Positions 8,914 through 16,738 of a stretch of 64,000 nucleotides of DNA are shown piece by piece. The notes under the pieces were generated by a model. That model saw only the letters and a list, made by a program, of their open reading frames with translations, was not told where the DNA came from and searched no databases. Origin of the DNA: Streptomyces atroolivaceus. Lineage in GTDB: Bacteria; Actinomycetota; Actinomycetes; Streptomycetales; Streptomycetaceae. The DNA lies in contig NZ_JNXG01000008.1 in the NCBI RefSeq assembly GCF_000717025.1, forward strand, positions 195,002 to 259,001, written 5' to 3'. The position numbers and the translations under genes were made by a program. Numbering within the stretch: position 1 is the first letter of the stretch; every line of letters begins with the position of its first letter.

Positions 8914-9849
8914 GTGAGGAACGAGCGCACGCACACCGAGGACGCGGACGGACAGCGCGTCGGCGAGGGACGCCCGGACCCCGCCACCGAGACGTTCGTC
9001 GCCCATCGCAACCTGCTGTTCACCGTCGCCTACGAGATGCTCGGCTCGGCCGCCGACGCGGAGGACGTCCTGCAGGAGACCTGGCTGCGGTGGGCCGGTG
9101 TCGATCTCGGGACGGTACGGGACCGGCGTGCGTACCTGGTACGGATCACCACGCGCCAGGCGCTGACCCGGCTGCGCACGCTCGGCCGCCGTAAGGAGTC
9201 CTACGTCGGCACCTGGCTGCCCGAGCCGCTGCTCACCGTGCCCGACGTGGCCGAGGACGTGGAACTGGCGGACAGCGTCTCGATGGCGATGATGCTGGTG
9301 ATGGAGACGCTCACTCCGAGCGAGCGGGCCGTGTTCGTGCTGCGCGAGGTGTTCGACCTGGAGTACGAGGAGATCGCCGACGCCGTCGGCAAGAGCCAGG
9401 CGGCGGTCCGCCAGATCGCGCACCGGGCGCGGGCACACGTCGCGGCGCGCCGGCCGCGCGGGGCCGTCTCCCCGAACGAGACCCGCGAAGCGCTCGACGC
9501 GTTCGGACGGGCGGTCGAGACCGGCGATCTGCAGGGCCTGCTCGACATCCTCGCGCCGGACGCCGTCCTCATGGGCGACGGCGGCGGGATCAAGCAGGCC
9601 CTCCCCAGGCCGGTCGTCGGCGCCGACAAGGTGGCCAGGCTGCTGATCGGCGGGATGGGAAAGGTCACCGGGCTGTCGCTGCGGCCGGCCGAGGTCAACG
9701 GCGGCCCGGCGCTGGTCATCCGGCTCGACGGCGAGATGGACACCGTCGTCGCGGTGCGCGTCGACGACGGCCTCATCACCGGGCTCTACGCCGTGCGCAA
9801 CCCCGAGAAACTGTCGTACATGCGGGAGGCGACCGCCCTGCGCCGCTGA
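8914..9849 (+). CDS. ECF41-type RNA polymerase sigma factor with SnoaL-like C-terminus
   Basis: A 311-residue sigma factor. The GTG at 8914 follows AGGAG at 6 nt. Region 2 is about residues 20-90 (FTVAYEMLGSAADAEDVLQETWLRW) and region 4 about 130-185 (LTPSERAVFVLREVFDLEYEEIADAVGKS). The linker carries WLPEPL. The C-terminal about 110 residues form a SnoaL/NTF2-like extension with GDGGGIKQA and, near the end, NPEKL. These three motifs mark ECF41, where the fused tail regulates activity instead of an anti-sigma factor. The gene is divergent from an AhpD-like partner, and both promoters match the ECF41 consensus. The inducing signal is unknown. Confidence 0.92.
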   Translation: MRNERTHTEDADGQRVGEGRPDPATETFVAHRNLLFTVAYEMLGSAADAEDVLQETWLRWAGVDLGTVRDRRAYLVRITTRQALTRLRTLGRRKESYVGTWLPEPLLTVPDVAEDVELADSVSMAMMLVMETLTPSERAVFVLREVFDLEYEEIADAVGKSQAAVRQIAHRARAHVAARRPRGAVSPNETREALDAFGRAVETGDLQGLLDILAPDAVLMGDGGGIKQALPRPVVGADKVARLLIGGMGKVTGLSLRPAEVNGGPALVIRLDGEMDTVVAVRVDDGLITGLYAVRNPEKLSYMREATALRR

Positions 9850-9899
9850 ACCCGGGGGCCGGCGCCGGGCGCCTCACCGCCCGGCGCCGGCGCCGGGCG

Positions 9900-10038
9900 G
9901 TGAGGCCGCTCGTGCGGAACGGCTTGCCGCGGTCGTCGGGAACCGGCTGTTCCTCGTCGAGTTCACCGCCCTTCACCGCCCGCACCCCGCGGCGCGGCGT
10001 GACGCTTCTCCGCGTCAGGACGCCCGAGCGGCTCCGAC
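9900..10038 (+). pseudogene. Remnant: argS 3'-end copy joined to a fragment of another gene
   Basis: 9932-10038 resembles the last about 100 bases of argS. GTCGTCGGGAACCGGCTGTT matches 8055 onward with one change, continues through CTCGTCGAG-TCACCGCC, and ends with TCAGGACGCCCGAGCG, as at 8128-8143. The middle is scrambled and frameshifted. Just upstream, 9900-9931 matches 16803-16835, the 3' end of the membrane-tethered XRE gene, on the opposite strand (GKPFRTS.LTAR). The two pieces meet at GTCGTCG. The patch sits in the otherwise gene-free 9850-10249. Confidence 0.7.
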
Positions 10039-10044
10039 CGTCCC

Positions 10045-10105
10045 CACACGGAGGACGGCCCCGCATCCCACCGGAGAGGTGCGATGCGGGGCCGTCCTCC
10101 GTGTG
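10045..10105. terminator. Very long inverted repeat downstream of the ECF41 sigma gene
   Basis: A perfect 23-bp stem at 10045-10067 and 10083-10105, whose arms start CACACGGAGGACGG. A further CACC/GGTG pair lies inside the 15-nt loop. It is probably a terminator, although it is 195 nt after the sigma stop codon. Confidence 0.75.
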
Positions 10106-10222
10106 CCTGCGACGGGCCGGCACCGACCGCCGCGAAACCCGTCAGCCGAGAGCGATTTCCGGCCAACCGGGGCACCGTCGGGGCTGTCCTGTCCGGCGGT
10201 TGATCAATAGTTTGGTCCGGTA

Positions 10223-10237
10223 GATCAGCTGCTGATC
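10223..10237. promoter_or_regulatory. Palindrome before the P450 gene
   Basis: GATCAGC-T-GCTGATC is a perfect 15-nt palindrome immediately upstream of the AGGGAG ribosome-binding site. A related TTGATCAA lies at 10200-10207. It could be an operator or a translation-masking hairpin. No dedicated regulator is adjacent. Confidence 0.5.
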
Positions 10238-10249
10238 CAAGGGAGTCCC

Positions 10250-11476
10250 ATGTCCACCGCGCAGCACGTGCCCGACATTCTTTCGCCCGAGTTCGCTGCG
10301 GACCCTTATGCGGCCTACCGTGCGATGCGCGAGACCGCGCCCCTCATCTGGCACGAGGCCACACGGAGTTACGTCGTCTCGCGCTACGAGGACGTCGAAC
10401 GCGTCTTCAAGGACAGGAACAGCGAGTTCACCACCGACAACTACGACTGGCAGATCGAGCCCGTGCACGGGAAGACGATCCTCCAGCTCAGCGGCCGTGA
10501 CCACGCCGTCCGCCGCGCCCTCGTCGCCCCCGCCTTCCGCGGGAGCGACCTGCGGGAGAAGTTCCTGCCGGTCATCGAGCGCAACTCGCGCGAGCTCGTC
10601 GACACCTTCCGTCACACCGGCTCCGCCGACCTGGTCACCGACTACGCCACCCGCTTCCCGGTCAACGTGATCGCCGACATGCTGGGCCTCGACAAGGCCG
10701 ACCACACCCGCTTCCACCGCTGGTACACGGCCGTCATCGCCTTCCTCGGCAACCTTTCGGGCGACCCCGCGGTGGCCTCGGCAGGTGAACGGACCCGCGT
10801 CGAGTTCGCCGAGTACATGCTGCCGATCATCCGTGCACGCCGTGAGAACCCGGGCGACGACCTGCTGTCCACCCTGTGCGCCGCCGAGGTCGACGGCGTG
10901 CGGATGAGCGACGAGGACATCAAGGCGTTCTGCAGCCTGCTGCTCGCCGCCGGCGGCGAGACCACCGACAAGGCCATCGCCGGCATCTTCACGAACCTGC
11001 TGCTCCACCCCGACCAGCTCGCCGCCGTCCGTGCCGACCGCAGCCTGATCCCGCAGGCCTTCGCCGAGACCCTGCGCTACACCCCGCCCGTCCACATGAT
11101 CATGCGGCAGTCCGCGACCGAGGTGACGCTCAGCAGCGGCACCATACCGCCGGGTTCCACCGTCACCTGCCTGATCGGCGCCGCCAACCGGGACGAGAAC
11201 CGCTACCGCGACCCCGACCGGTTCGACATCTTCCGCGAGGACCTCACCACCACGACCGCCTTCTCCGCCGCCGCCGACCACCTGGCCTTCGCGCTCGGCC
11301 GCCACTTCTGCGTCGGCGCCCTGCTCGCCAAGTCCGAGGTCGAGACCGGGGTCAACCATCTGCTCGACGCCATGCCCGACATGCGCATCGCCGACGGCTT
11401 CGACCCCGTCGAGGAGGGTGTCTTCACCCGCGGGCCGCAGTCCCTGCCGGTGCGGTTCACCCCCGTGACCGCCTGA
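10250..11476 (+). CDS. Cytochrome P450
   Basis: A 408-residue soluble bacterial P450. The ATG at 10250 follows AGGGAG. All catalytic landmarks are present: I-helix AGGETT (about 244-249), K-helix EXXR as ETLR in AFAETLRYTPPV, and the heme loop FALGRHFCVG with the thiolate cysteine at about residue 361. It is probably a monooxygenase using external ferredoxin. No ferredoxin gene or biosynthetic cluster is adjacent, so the substrate cannot be guessed. It converges on the conservon P450 with a hairpin between them. Confidence 0.93.
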   Translation: MSTAQHVPDILSPEFAADPYAAYRAMRETAPLIWHEATRSYVVSRYEDVERVFKDRNSEFTTDNYDWQIEPVHGKTILQLSGRDHAVRRALVAPAFRGSDLREKFLPVIERNSRELVDTFRHTGSADLVTDYATRFPVNVIADMLGLDKADHTRFHRWYTAVIAFLGNLSGDPAVASAGERTRVEFAEYMLPIIRARRENPGDDLLSTLCAAEVDGVRMSDEDIKAFCSLLLAAGGETTDKAIAGIFTNLLLHPDQLAAVRADRSLIPQAFAETLRYTPPVHMIMRQSATEVTLSSGTIPPGSTVTCLIGAANRDENRYRDPDRFDIFREDLTTTTAFSAAADHLAFALGRHFCVGALLAKSEVETGVNHLLDAMPDMRIADGFDPVEEGVFTRGPQSLPVRFTPVTA

Positions 11477-11500
11477 CCCACGCCACGCCACGCCGGGACG

Positions 11501-11524
11501 GTGGACCCCCACCCGGGGGCCCAC
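11501..11524. terminator. Hairpin between the two convergent P450 genes
   Basis: GTGGACCCCC pairs with GGGGGCCCAC (one mismatch) around ACCC. It lies in the 56-nt gap between the two stop codons. Confidence 0.6.
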
Positions 11525-11532
11525 GTGCCGGC

Positions 11533-12798
11533 CTACTGCACCACCGGCGTGAACCGCACCGGCAGCGCTGTCAGCCCTCGCATCCAGACCGACGGACGCC
11601 AGGCCAGCTCCTCCGGCTCCACCGCCAGCACCAGGTCCGGCAGCCGCTCCAGCAGCGTCTCGACCGCTGTCCGCGCCATCACGTCCGCCAGCAACGGGGC
11701 CGGATAGGGGCAGCGGTGCTCGCCGTTGCTGAACGACAGGTGCGCGGCGTTCTCCGCGCCCACGTACGACTCCGGCCAGATCTGCGGGTCGGTGTTGGCC
11801 CCGGCCAGCCCCAGCACCAGGCAGTCACCGGCCCGGATCTGCCGCCCGCCGAGCTGGGTGTCCCGCACGGCCCAGCGCCCGATGAAGTTCTGCGTCGGCG
11901 TGTCCAGCCACAGCGTCTCGTTGAGCGCCTCACCCACGCTGAGCCGGCCGCCCGACACGTTCAGGGCGAACCGCTCGTCCGTCAGCAGCAGACGCAGCGT
12001 GTTGCAGATCCAGTTCGCCGTCGGTTGCTGGGCCGCGGCGATCACCGAGGTCAGGTCCTGGACGACCTCCTCGTCCGTCAGCCCCGCCGGATGCAGCAGC
12101 ATGTGTGAGGTGATGTCCGGACCGGGGCTGGCCCGCTTGTCCTTCACCAGCTGCCGCAGGCGCTCGCCCACGCGCGCGTACGCCGCCACCGGGTCGTCGC
12201 CCTCCGCCGCGTCCAGCGAGATCCGCAGGTCGTCCACGAGTTGCGCGGTGTCCTCGCCCGAGATGGGCATCCCGCACATCTGCACCACGGCCCGCATCGG
12301 CAGGGCGTGCGCGAAGCCCGACATCAGCTCCGCCGTGCCGCTGCCCGCGAAGTCGGCGATGAGCAGGTCGGCGATCTGCTGGCAGTCACGGGCCAGTTCG
12401 AACTGGTCGACCTCCTCCAGCGCCTGAGTGATCACCCCGGCACGCCGCCGGTGCTCGTCGCCCTCGGTGAACAGCACCGACGGCTGGTACCCGACGAACG
12501 GCATCAGCGGCCAGTCCGGCGGGATGTTCTTCCACTGGTGCCAGCGCCGGGAATCCCGGGCGAACAGCTCGTCGTGGTCGGTCACGTACATGACCTCGGA
12601 ATAGCCGAGCACCAGCCAGGCCGGGACGTCACCGTCGAGCAGCACCGGCGCGACCGCGCCGTGCTCCCTGCGCAGCGCGCGGTACATCTGCGCCGGGGTC
12701 TGCTGGTACTCGAGCCCTCCCAGGCGCAAGGCGTCCGGGGCGTGTGCGGGGCAGCCCGGCGGAGCCGGGTACGCGGAAGAGGAACCGGGGTCGGTCAC
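11533..12798 (-). CDS. Conservon P450 lacking the EXXR motif (CYP157-like)
   Basis: A 421-residue P450-fold protein starting at a GTG (12798) that overlaps the cvnD stop by 4 nt (GTGA). The heme loop FSNGEHRCPY with its cysteine is present. The K-helix reads ALNETLWLDT: tryptophan stands where the near-universal EXXR arginine should be. The I-helix region VIAAAQQPTAN also lacks the usual acid-Thr pair. This pattern is known for the CYP157 family, whose members sit in Streptomyces conservons. It is translationally coupled to cvnABCD and probably works with that GTPase module. Whether it is a catalyst or a heme-based sensor is open. Confidence 0.9.
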   Translation of the reverse strand: MTDPGSSSAYPAPPGCPAHAPDALRLGGLEYQQTPAQMYRALRREHGAVAPVLLDGDVPAWLVLGYSEVMYVTDHDELFARDSRRWHQWKNIPPDWPLMPFVGYQPSVLFTEGDEHRRRAGVITQALEEVDQFELARDCQQIADLLIADFAGSGTAELMSGFAHALPMRAVVQMCGMPISGEDTAQLVDDLRISLDAAEGDDPVAAYARVGERLRQLVKDKRASPGPDITSHMLLHPAGLTDEEVVQDLTSVIAAAQQPTANWICNTLRLLLTDERFALNVSGGRLSVGEALNETLWLDTPTQNFIGRWAVRDTQLGGRQIRAGDCLVLGLAGANTDPQIWPESYVGAENAAHLSFSNGEHRCPYPAPLLADVMARTAVETLLERLPDLVLAVEPEELAWRPSVWMRGLTALPVRFTPVVQ

Positions 12799-13412
12799 GG
12801 TGTCGCCTCCTGGGCCATGGCCAGTTCGTAGAGGTGGTCCACGAGGGTGATCAGCACGTTCTTGCCGGACTCCCTGACCCGCGCGTCGCAGTCGACCATC
12901 GGCACGTGCTCGGGCAGTGCGAGCGCCTGCCGGATCTCGTCCAGGGAGTGCCGGACGGTGTCGTCGTCGAAGCGGTTGACGGCCACCACGAACGGCGTCC
13001 GGTGGTGCTCCAGCCGGTCGATCGCGTACCAGGAGTCGTCCATCCGGCGCGTGTCCACGAGTACCACCGCGCCCAGGGTGCCGGAGAAGAGCCTGTCCCA
13101 CAGGAACCAGAAGCGTTCCTGGCCCGGCGCGCCGAACATGTACAGCACCATGCGTTCGTTGAGGCTGATCCGCCCGAAGTCGAACGCCACCGTCGTGGTC
13201 GTCTTCGTCGCCACGTCACCGGTCTCGTCGACGCCGACGCCTGCCTGCGTCATCACCTCCTCGGTGTTCAGCGGCCGGATCTCGCTCACCGAGCGGACCA
13301 GGGTCGTCTTGCCTACGCCGAATCCGCCGACGACGACGATCTTCAGGCCGGTCTCCGCCGCGTCGGCCAGGGGCGTGCGGTGGGAGGGCAGTTCAGAGAT
13401 TGCGGAGCCCAT
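12795..13412 (-). CDS. cvnD: Conservon GTP-binding protein CvnD
   Basis: A 205-residue Ras-like small GTPase of the conservon type. The P-loop is GGFGVGKTT (about 29-37), the G3 region is FGAPGQERF, and the NKxD-like element is VNRFDDD. It overlaps cvnC (stop at 13393, start at 13412) by 20 nt and the P450 by 4 nt. In studied conservons, CvnD forms a membrane-proximal complex with the histidine-kinase-like CvnA, the roadblock protein CvnB and CvnC, resembling eukaryotic G-protein signalling. Confidence 0.93.
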   Translation of the reverse strand: MGSAISELPSHRTPLADAAETGLKIVVVGGFGVGKTTLVRSVSEIRPLNTEEVMTQAGVGVDETGDVATKTTTTVAFDFGRISLNERMVLYMFGAPGQERFWFLWDRLFSGTLGAVVLVDTRRMDDSWYAIDRLEHHRTPFVVAVNRFDDDTVRHSLDEIRQALALPEHVPMVDCDARVRESGKNVLITLVDHLYELAMAQEATP

Positions 13413-13749
13413 GGAGCACCTCCTTGAGAAGGTCGGAATCGGGGAGCGAGGCGGCGGACCGTGTGGGTGGCGGGTGCCGGGCGGTGATCCGGCCCATGTC
13501 GAGCAGATCGCCGAGCAGGATCCTCACCACCGTGATCGGCAGTTTCAGTTCCGCGGCGATCTCGACCACGGCCGTCGGGTGCTCGCACAACTCCAGCGTC
13601 CGTGCATGCTCCGACTGCATTCCAGGCGTGGGCCGGCACTCGCTGACGACGAGGGTGACCAGGTCGAAGAAGCCGTCGGCGCGGCTCCGCCCGCCCGTGA
13701 CCGTGTAGAGCCGGTCCGGGCTGCCGGTGTCCACGGGTTTACGCGTCAC
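13393..13749 (-). CDS. cvnC: Conservon DUF742 protein CvnC
   Basis: A 118-residue DUF742 protein starting at the GTG at 13749, which overlaps the cvnB stop (GTGA). It has the family's PDRLYTVTGGRS start, a winged-helix-like middle (CEHPTAVVEIAAELKLPITVVRILLGDL), and the C-terminal SDLLKEVLHGLRNL. It is a small cytoplasmic adaptor of the conservon complex. Its biochemical role is not well defined. Confidence 0.92.
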   Translation of the reverse strand: MTRKPVDTGSPDRLYTVTGGRSRADGFFDLVTLVVSECRPTPGMQSEHARTLELCEHPTAVVEIAAELKLPITVVRILLGDLLDMGRITARHPPPTRSAASLPDSDLLKEVLHGLRNL

Positions 13750-14204
13750 GACGCGGGACTTTCCCGGGTGAAGTGTCGGGGCTCGGCTCGCAGGTGTTCG
13801 CCGATCTGCTCGACCAGCTCCGTCATCTGGTGTCCCACCACGCCGGGGTCGGCGTCCTCCACCGCGATGACCGCGAGGTGCGCCCCTTCGCCGGCTCCCA
13901 CGATGAACAGCAGGCCGCCGTGGAACTCGGTCATGGAGTGCCGGACACCGCCGGTGCCGTCGCCGAACTCCATGGACGCGCCCTGGGCGAGGGCCTGGAT
14001 GCCGGAGCAGATCGCCGCCAGCTGGTCGGCCCGGTCGAGCGTCAGGTGCCCGGTCCAGCACAGCTTCAGGCCGTCCCTCGACAGGACCAGGGCGTGCCGG
14101 GTGCCGGGTGTGCGCTCCACCAGGCTCTGCAGGAGCCAGGTGAGGGTGTTGTCGGTGGTCTGCATGCTGGGTGACGGGACGGTGGTGCCCGGCTGACCGG
14201 TCAC
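13746..14204 (-). CDS. cvnB: Conservon roadblock/LC7 protein CvnB
   Basis: A 152-residue roadblock/LC7-domain protein. The GTG at 14204 has GGAGGA upstream; the first ATG, at 14165, lacks one. The core LTWLLQSLVERTPGTRHALVLSRDGL is typical. Roadblock proteins act as GTPase regulators (GAP-like or scaffolds), which fits a partner for CvnD. It lies 82 nt downstream of cvnA and overlaps cvnC by 4 nt. Confidence 0.92.
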   Translation of the reverse strand: MTGQPGTTVPSPSMQTTDNTLTWLLQSLVERTPGTRHALVLSRDGLKLCWTGHLTLDRADQLAAICSGIQALAQGASMEFGDGTGGVRHSMTEFHGGLLFIVGAGEGAHLAVIAVEDADPGVVGHQMTELVEQIGEHLRAEPRHFTRESPAS

Positions 14205-14286
14205 CGGCCCGTTCCTCCAATCTCACGAACTCGAGCGGGGAAGTGTGCGTCCGGGGCCCCGGACGCACCACGGGAAGCGCGTCGGG

Positions 14287-16119
14287 CTAGGGGGCGGCCG
14301 GCGGTTCGGACCCGGGCCGGGCACCGGGGCCGGTGCCGCCGCTTCCGGACCGGCGTCCGCGGTGGAAGGCGCCGAACCGCGAACCCGCGTCCCGTTCCTG
14401 GTGTTGCTGCGGCGTGCCGCTGTCCGCCGCCTCGGACGCCAGCCGACGCTGTTCGCGCTCCTGCTCCGCCTCGGCCATGGTGCGGCCGGGAGGACGGACG
14501 GGCAGTCCGTTCGGCGTGGAGCGGGCGGGTTTCCGGTCCCGCCCCTGTCCGGGCAGCTCCGGCCGGGCGGCGGGACGCTCCGCGACGGCCCGGTACGGGA
14601 CGTCGCCGCTCGCCGGAACCGGGGCGGGAGGCGCCGCCGGAGCGAAGGGCGCCGCCGGGGCAGGAGGCGCCACGGGGGCGGGAGGCGCCACGGGGGCGGG
14701 GAGCGCCGCGAGGCCGGGGCCCGGCGTGGCCACGGCGCCGGCGTAGCGGGATGCCTCACGCGGTGCCGGTTCCCGCTGCTGCGCGAGCAGTTGCGGGGGC
14801 AACAGGACGACGACGCCGGTACCACCGTGTGAAGAGGGGCGGTAGTTGACGCTGATGCCGTGCTTCACCGCGAGTCGTCCGACCACGGTGAGGCCGAGCC
14901 GGGTGCCCTGCAACGACGCGAGGTCGGTCATCCGGCCGGCCACGGCCTCCTCGGCGCGTCGCATCGCCGCACCGGCCATCTTCAGACCGCTGTCCTCGAT
15001 GGTGACGACGATGCCTGCGCTGCGCTGATCCACGTAGACGTTCACCACGTCGATGGGCGGGGAGAAGTTCGCCGCGTTGTCCATCAGTTCGGCGAGCAGG
15101 TGCATGACGCCTTCGGCGGCGAAGCCGGCGATCGCGGCGTCGGTGGAGCAGTGCAGTCGCACCCGCTGGTAGGCGGCGATGCGGCCGACGGCGCCGCGCA
15201 GGATGCTCTCCATCACGATCGGCTTGTTCCAGGCACGGCTGGACCGGCCGCCCATGAGCAGCGCCAGGCGGTCGGTCATCAGGCCGAGCTGGGAGGTGCT
15301 GTGGTCCAGCTTCAGCAGGTCGCCGAAGACCTCCTCGCCGTGACGTTCCTGCATCTCCCGCAGGTCGGCGAGCATGCTGACAGCCTTGGCCTGGACACGG
15401 CCCAGAGCCTTGGCCGAGGCGGCCTGCGCCGCGGCGGCTCGCCGTTCGCTGCGGGCGAGTTCGCGGACGAACGACTCGGCCGGGGTGCGGATCAGGGGCA
15501 GCGGCGGCAGGTCGAGTCCGGCGAGCACCGTGGCGGCGGACCGGCCCTCGCGCAGCTGGGTGACGGCGGCGGGCAGCGTCTCCCGCACGAGCCGTTCCAG
15601 CTCGGCCGTCATGTGGTCCAGCTCGTGCTGGACCTGTCGGCGCTCGCCGTCCAGGGCGACCGCGTGCTGCGCGCCCTCCTCGAGGGCGGTGGCGAAGGTG
15701 TACGCGACCCGGCGCAGCTGCGGGTCGGTCGGTGCCAGGGCGCTGTCCAGCGCGGCGGCGGCGCTCGTGCCGTCCTGCAGCCGCTTGGCCACGGCGGGCA
15801 GCGTCACGTTGACCAGGTGCGCGCTCTCCGCCGACAGCCGCGCCGCCTGCGCCTTGAGGCCGCCGTTCTCCGCGTTCTGCGCGGCGACCGTGCGCCCGGC
15901 CCGCTGAACGAGCCGGCGGCCGGCGAGGACGGCGACCGCCACGCACACCCAGGCGACGGCGGCCACGGTCAGCGTCCAGGTACGGGCGTCGGACGGTGCC
16001 AGGACGACTGCCACGCCGGCGGCCGCAGCACTCACCGCCAGCGCGGTCAGGGGGACGGCCGGCGAGATGTGGGGCACCCTCGGCGTTCGGTGCTGAATGG
16101 GCGGTGCAGGCACTGGCAT
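14287..16119 (-). CDS. cvnA: Conservon sensor-like ATPase CvnA
   Basis: A 610-residue protein. The ATG at 16119 is chosen because the downstream sequence starts with a clean membrane anchor. Two hydrophobic segments (about 18-40 and 50-68) precede long helical, coiled-coil-like sequence. A HATPase_c domain follows at about 330-450, with N-box LLAELMDNAANFSPP, G1 IEDSGLKM, GTRLGL and GGTG. The last about 150 residues are a Pro/Ala/Arg-rich tail with (V/A)APPAP repeats. It lacks a clear phospho-acceptor His box, as is usual for CvnA. It is the first gene of the cvnABCD-P450 operon. Confidence 0.9.
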   Translation of the reverse strand: MPVPAPPIQHRTPRVPHISPAVPLTALAVSAAAAGVAVVLAPSDARTWTLTVAAVAWVCVAVAVLAGRRLVQRAGRTVAAQNAENGGLKAQAARLSAESAHLVNVTLPAVAKRLQDGTSAAAALDSALAPTDPQLRRVAYTFATALEEGAQHAVALDGERRQVQHELDHMTAELERLVRETLPAAVTQLREGRSAATVLAGLDLPPLPLIRTPAESFVRELARSERRAAAAQAASAKALGRVQAKAVSMLADLREMQERHGEEVFGDLLKLDHSTSQLGLMTDRLALLMGGRSSRAWNKPIVMESILRGAVGRIAAYQRVRLHCSTDAAIAGFAAEGVMHLLAELMDNAANFSPPIDVVNVYVDQRSAGIVVTIEDSGLKMAGAAMRRAEEAVAGRMTDLASLQGTRLGLTVVGRLAVKHGISVNYRPSSHGGTGVVVLLPPQLLAQQREPAPREASRYAGAVATPGPGLAALPAPVAPPAPVAPPAPAAPFAPAAPPAPVPASGDVPYRAVAERPAARPELPGQGRDRKPARSTPNGLPVRPPGRTMAEAEQEREQRRLASEAADSGTPQQHQERDAGSRFGAFHRGRRSGSGGTGPGARPGSEPPAAP

Positions 16120-16738
16120 TCCGCGGTCCCTCGGTCCGTAAAAACAGGAGAAACGGGACGGCCGACACACGGCGTCCGCAGGTCGTGAAGGCAGTCGCCG
16201 AAAAAGGGACGGTGATCTTCCGACCGAGTACGGCACATGCTAACCATCCAACTGGGCAAGAAAATATGACCAACTGCCCAGTACGCCGATGGCTCACGTT
16301 TTGACGCGAACTCTGCACCCGGAGGAATCGCCGTGGTAAGTGCGCGTCGATCAACCCAGTCAACAGGGACACCTGAGCAGATTCGGAGTTGGTGGGGCGT
16401 CGAAATGGTGCAGAGAAATGAACCTCTGGCACATCAATGCTTCACACCGACAACCAATTTGCGCCAGCTGTATTGCGACGGACCTGAATGTGGTGCGGCC
16501 ACGCATCCGATTCGTGACGGCACGCGACAGTCCGGAGCAGCGGAGGAGAACAGGCCGGAGACGAGCAGGCCGGAGACGAGGCCACCGCAGCCGGGCGGGC
16601 CGGCGTCGACGTCCCCGGCTCCGTGCTCCCCCTGTGTGCGTGGGCCGGAGCGGGCGGCGGAGGGGCACCACCGGCCCGTGCGGTGCGGCCCCGTAGCCCC
16701 GCGACCGGCGAACGCGGCCGCCCGCGTCCTCGCCTACG
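16120..16738. other. Gene-poor, AT-richer gap with a possible 157-codon ORF
   Basis: The stretch at about 16200-16560 is clearly lower in GC than its surroundings. A GTG at 16333 is preceded by GGAGGAA with a 5-nt spacer and opens 157 codons to 16806, overlapping the end of the XRE gene head-on. The ORF lacks Streptomyces third-position GC bias in its first half. It becomes Pro/Arg-rich low complexity in the second half and matches no family I know. The Shine-Dalgarno is good, so a short foreign or decayed gene is possible. Nothing else is seen here. Confidence 0.3.
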
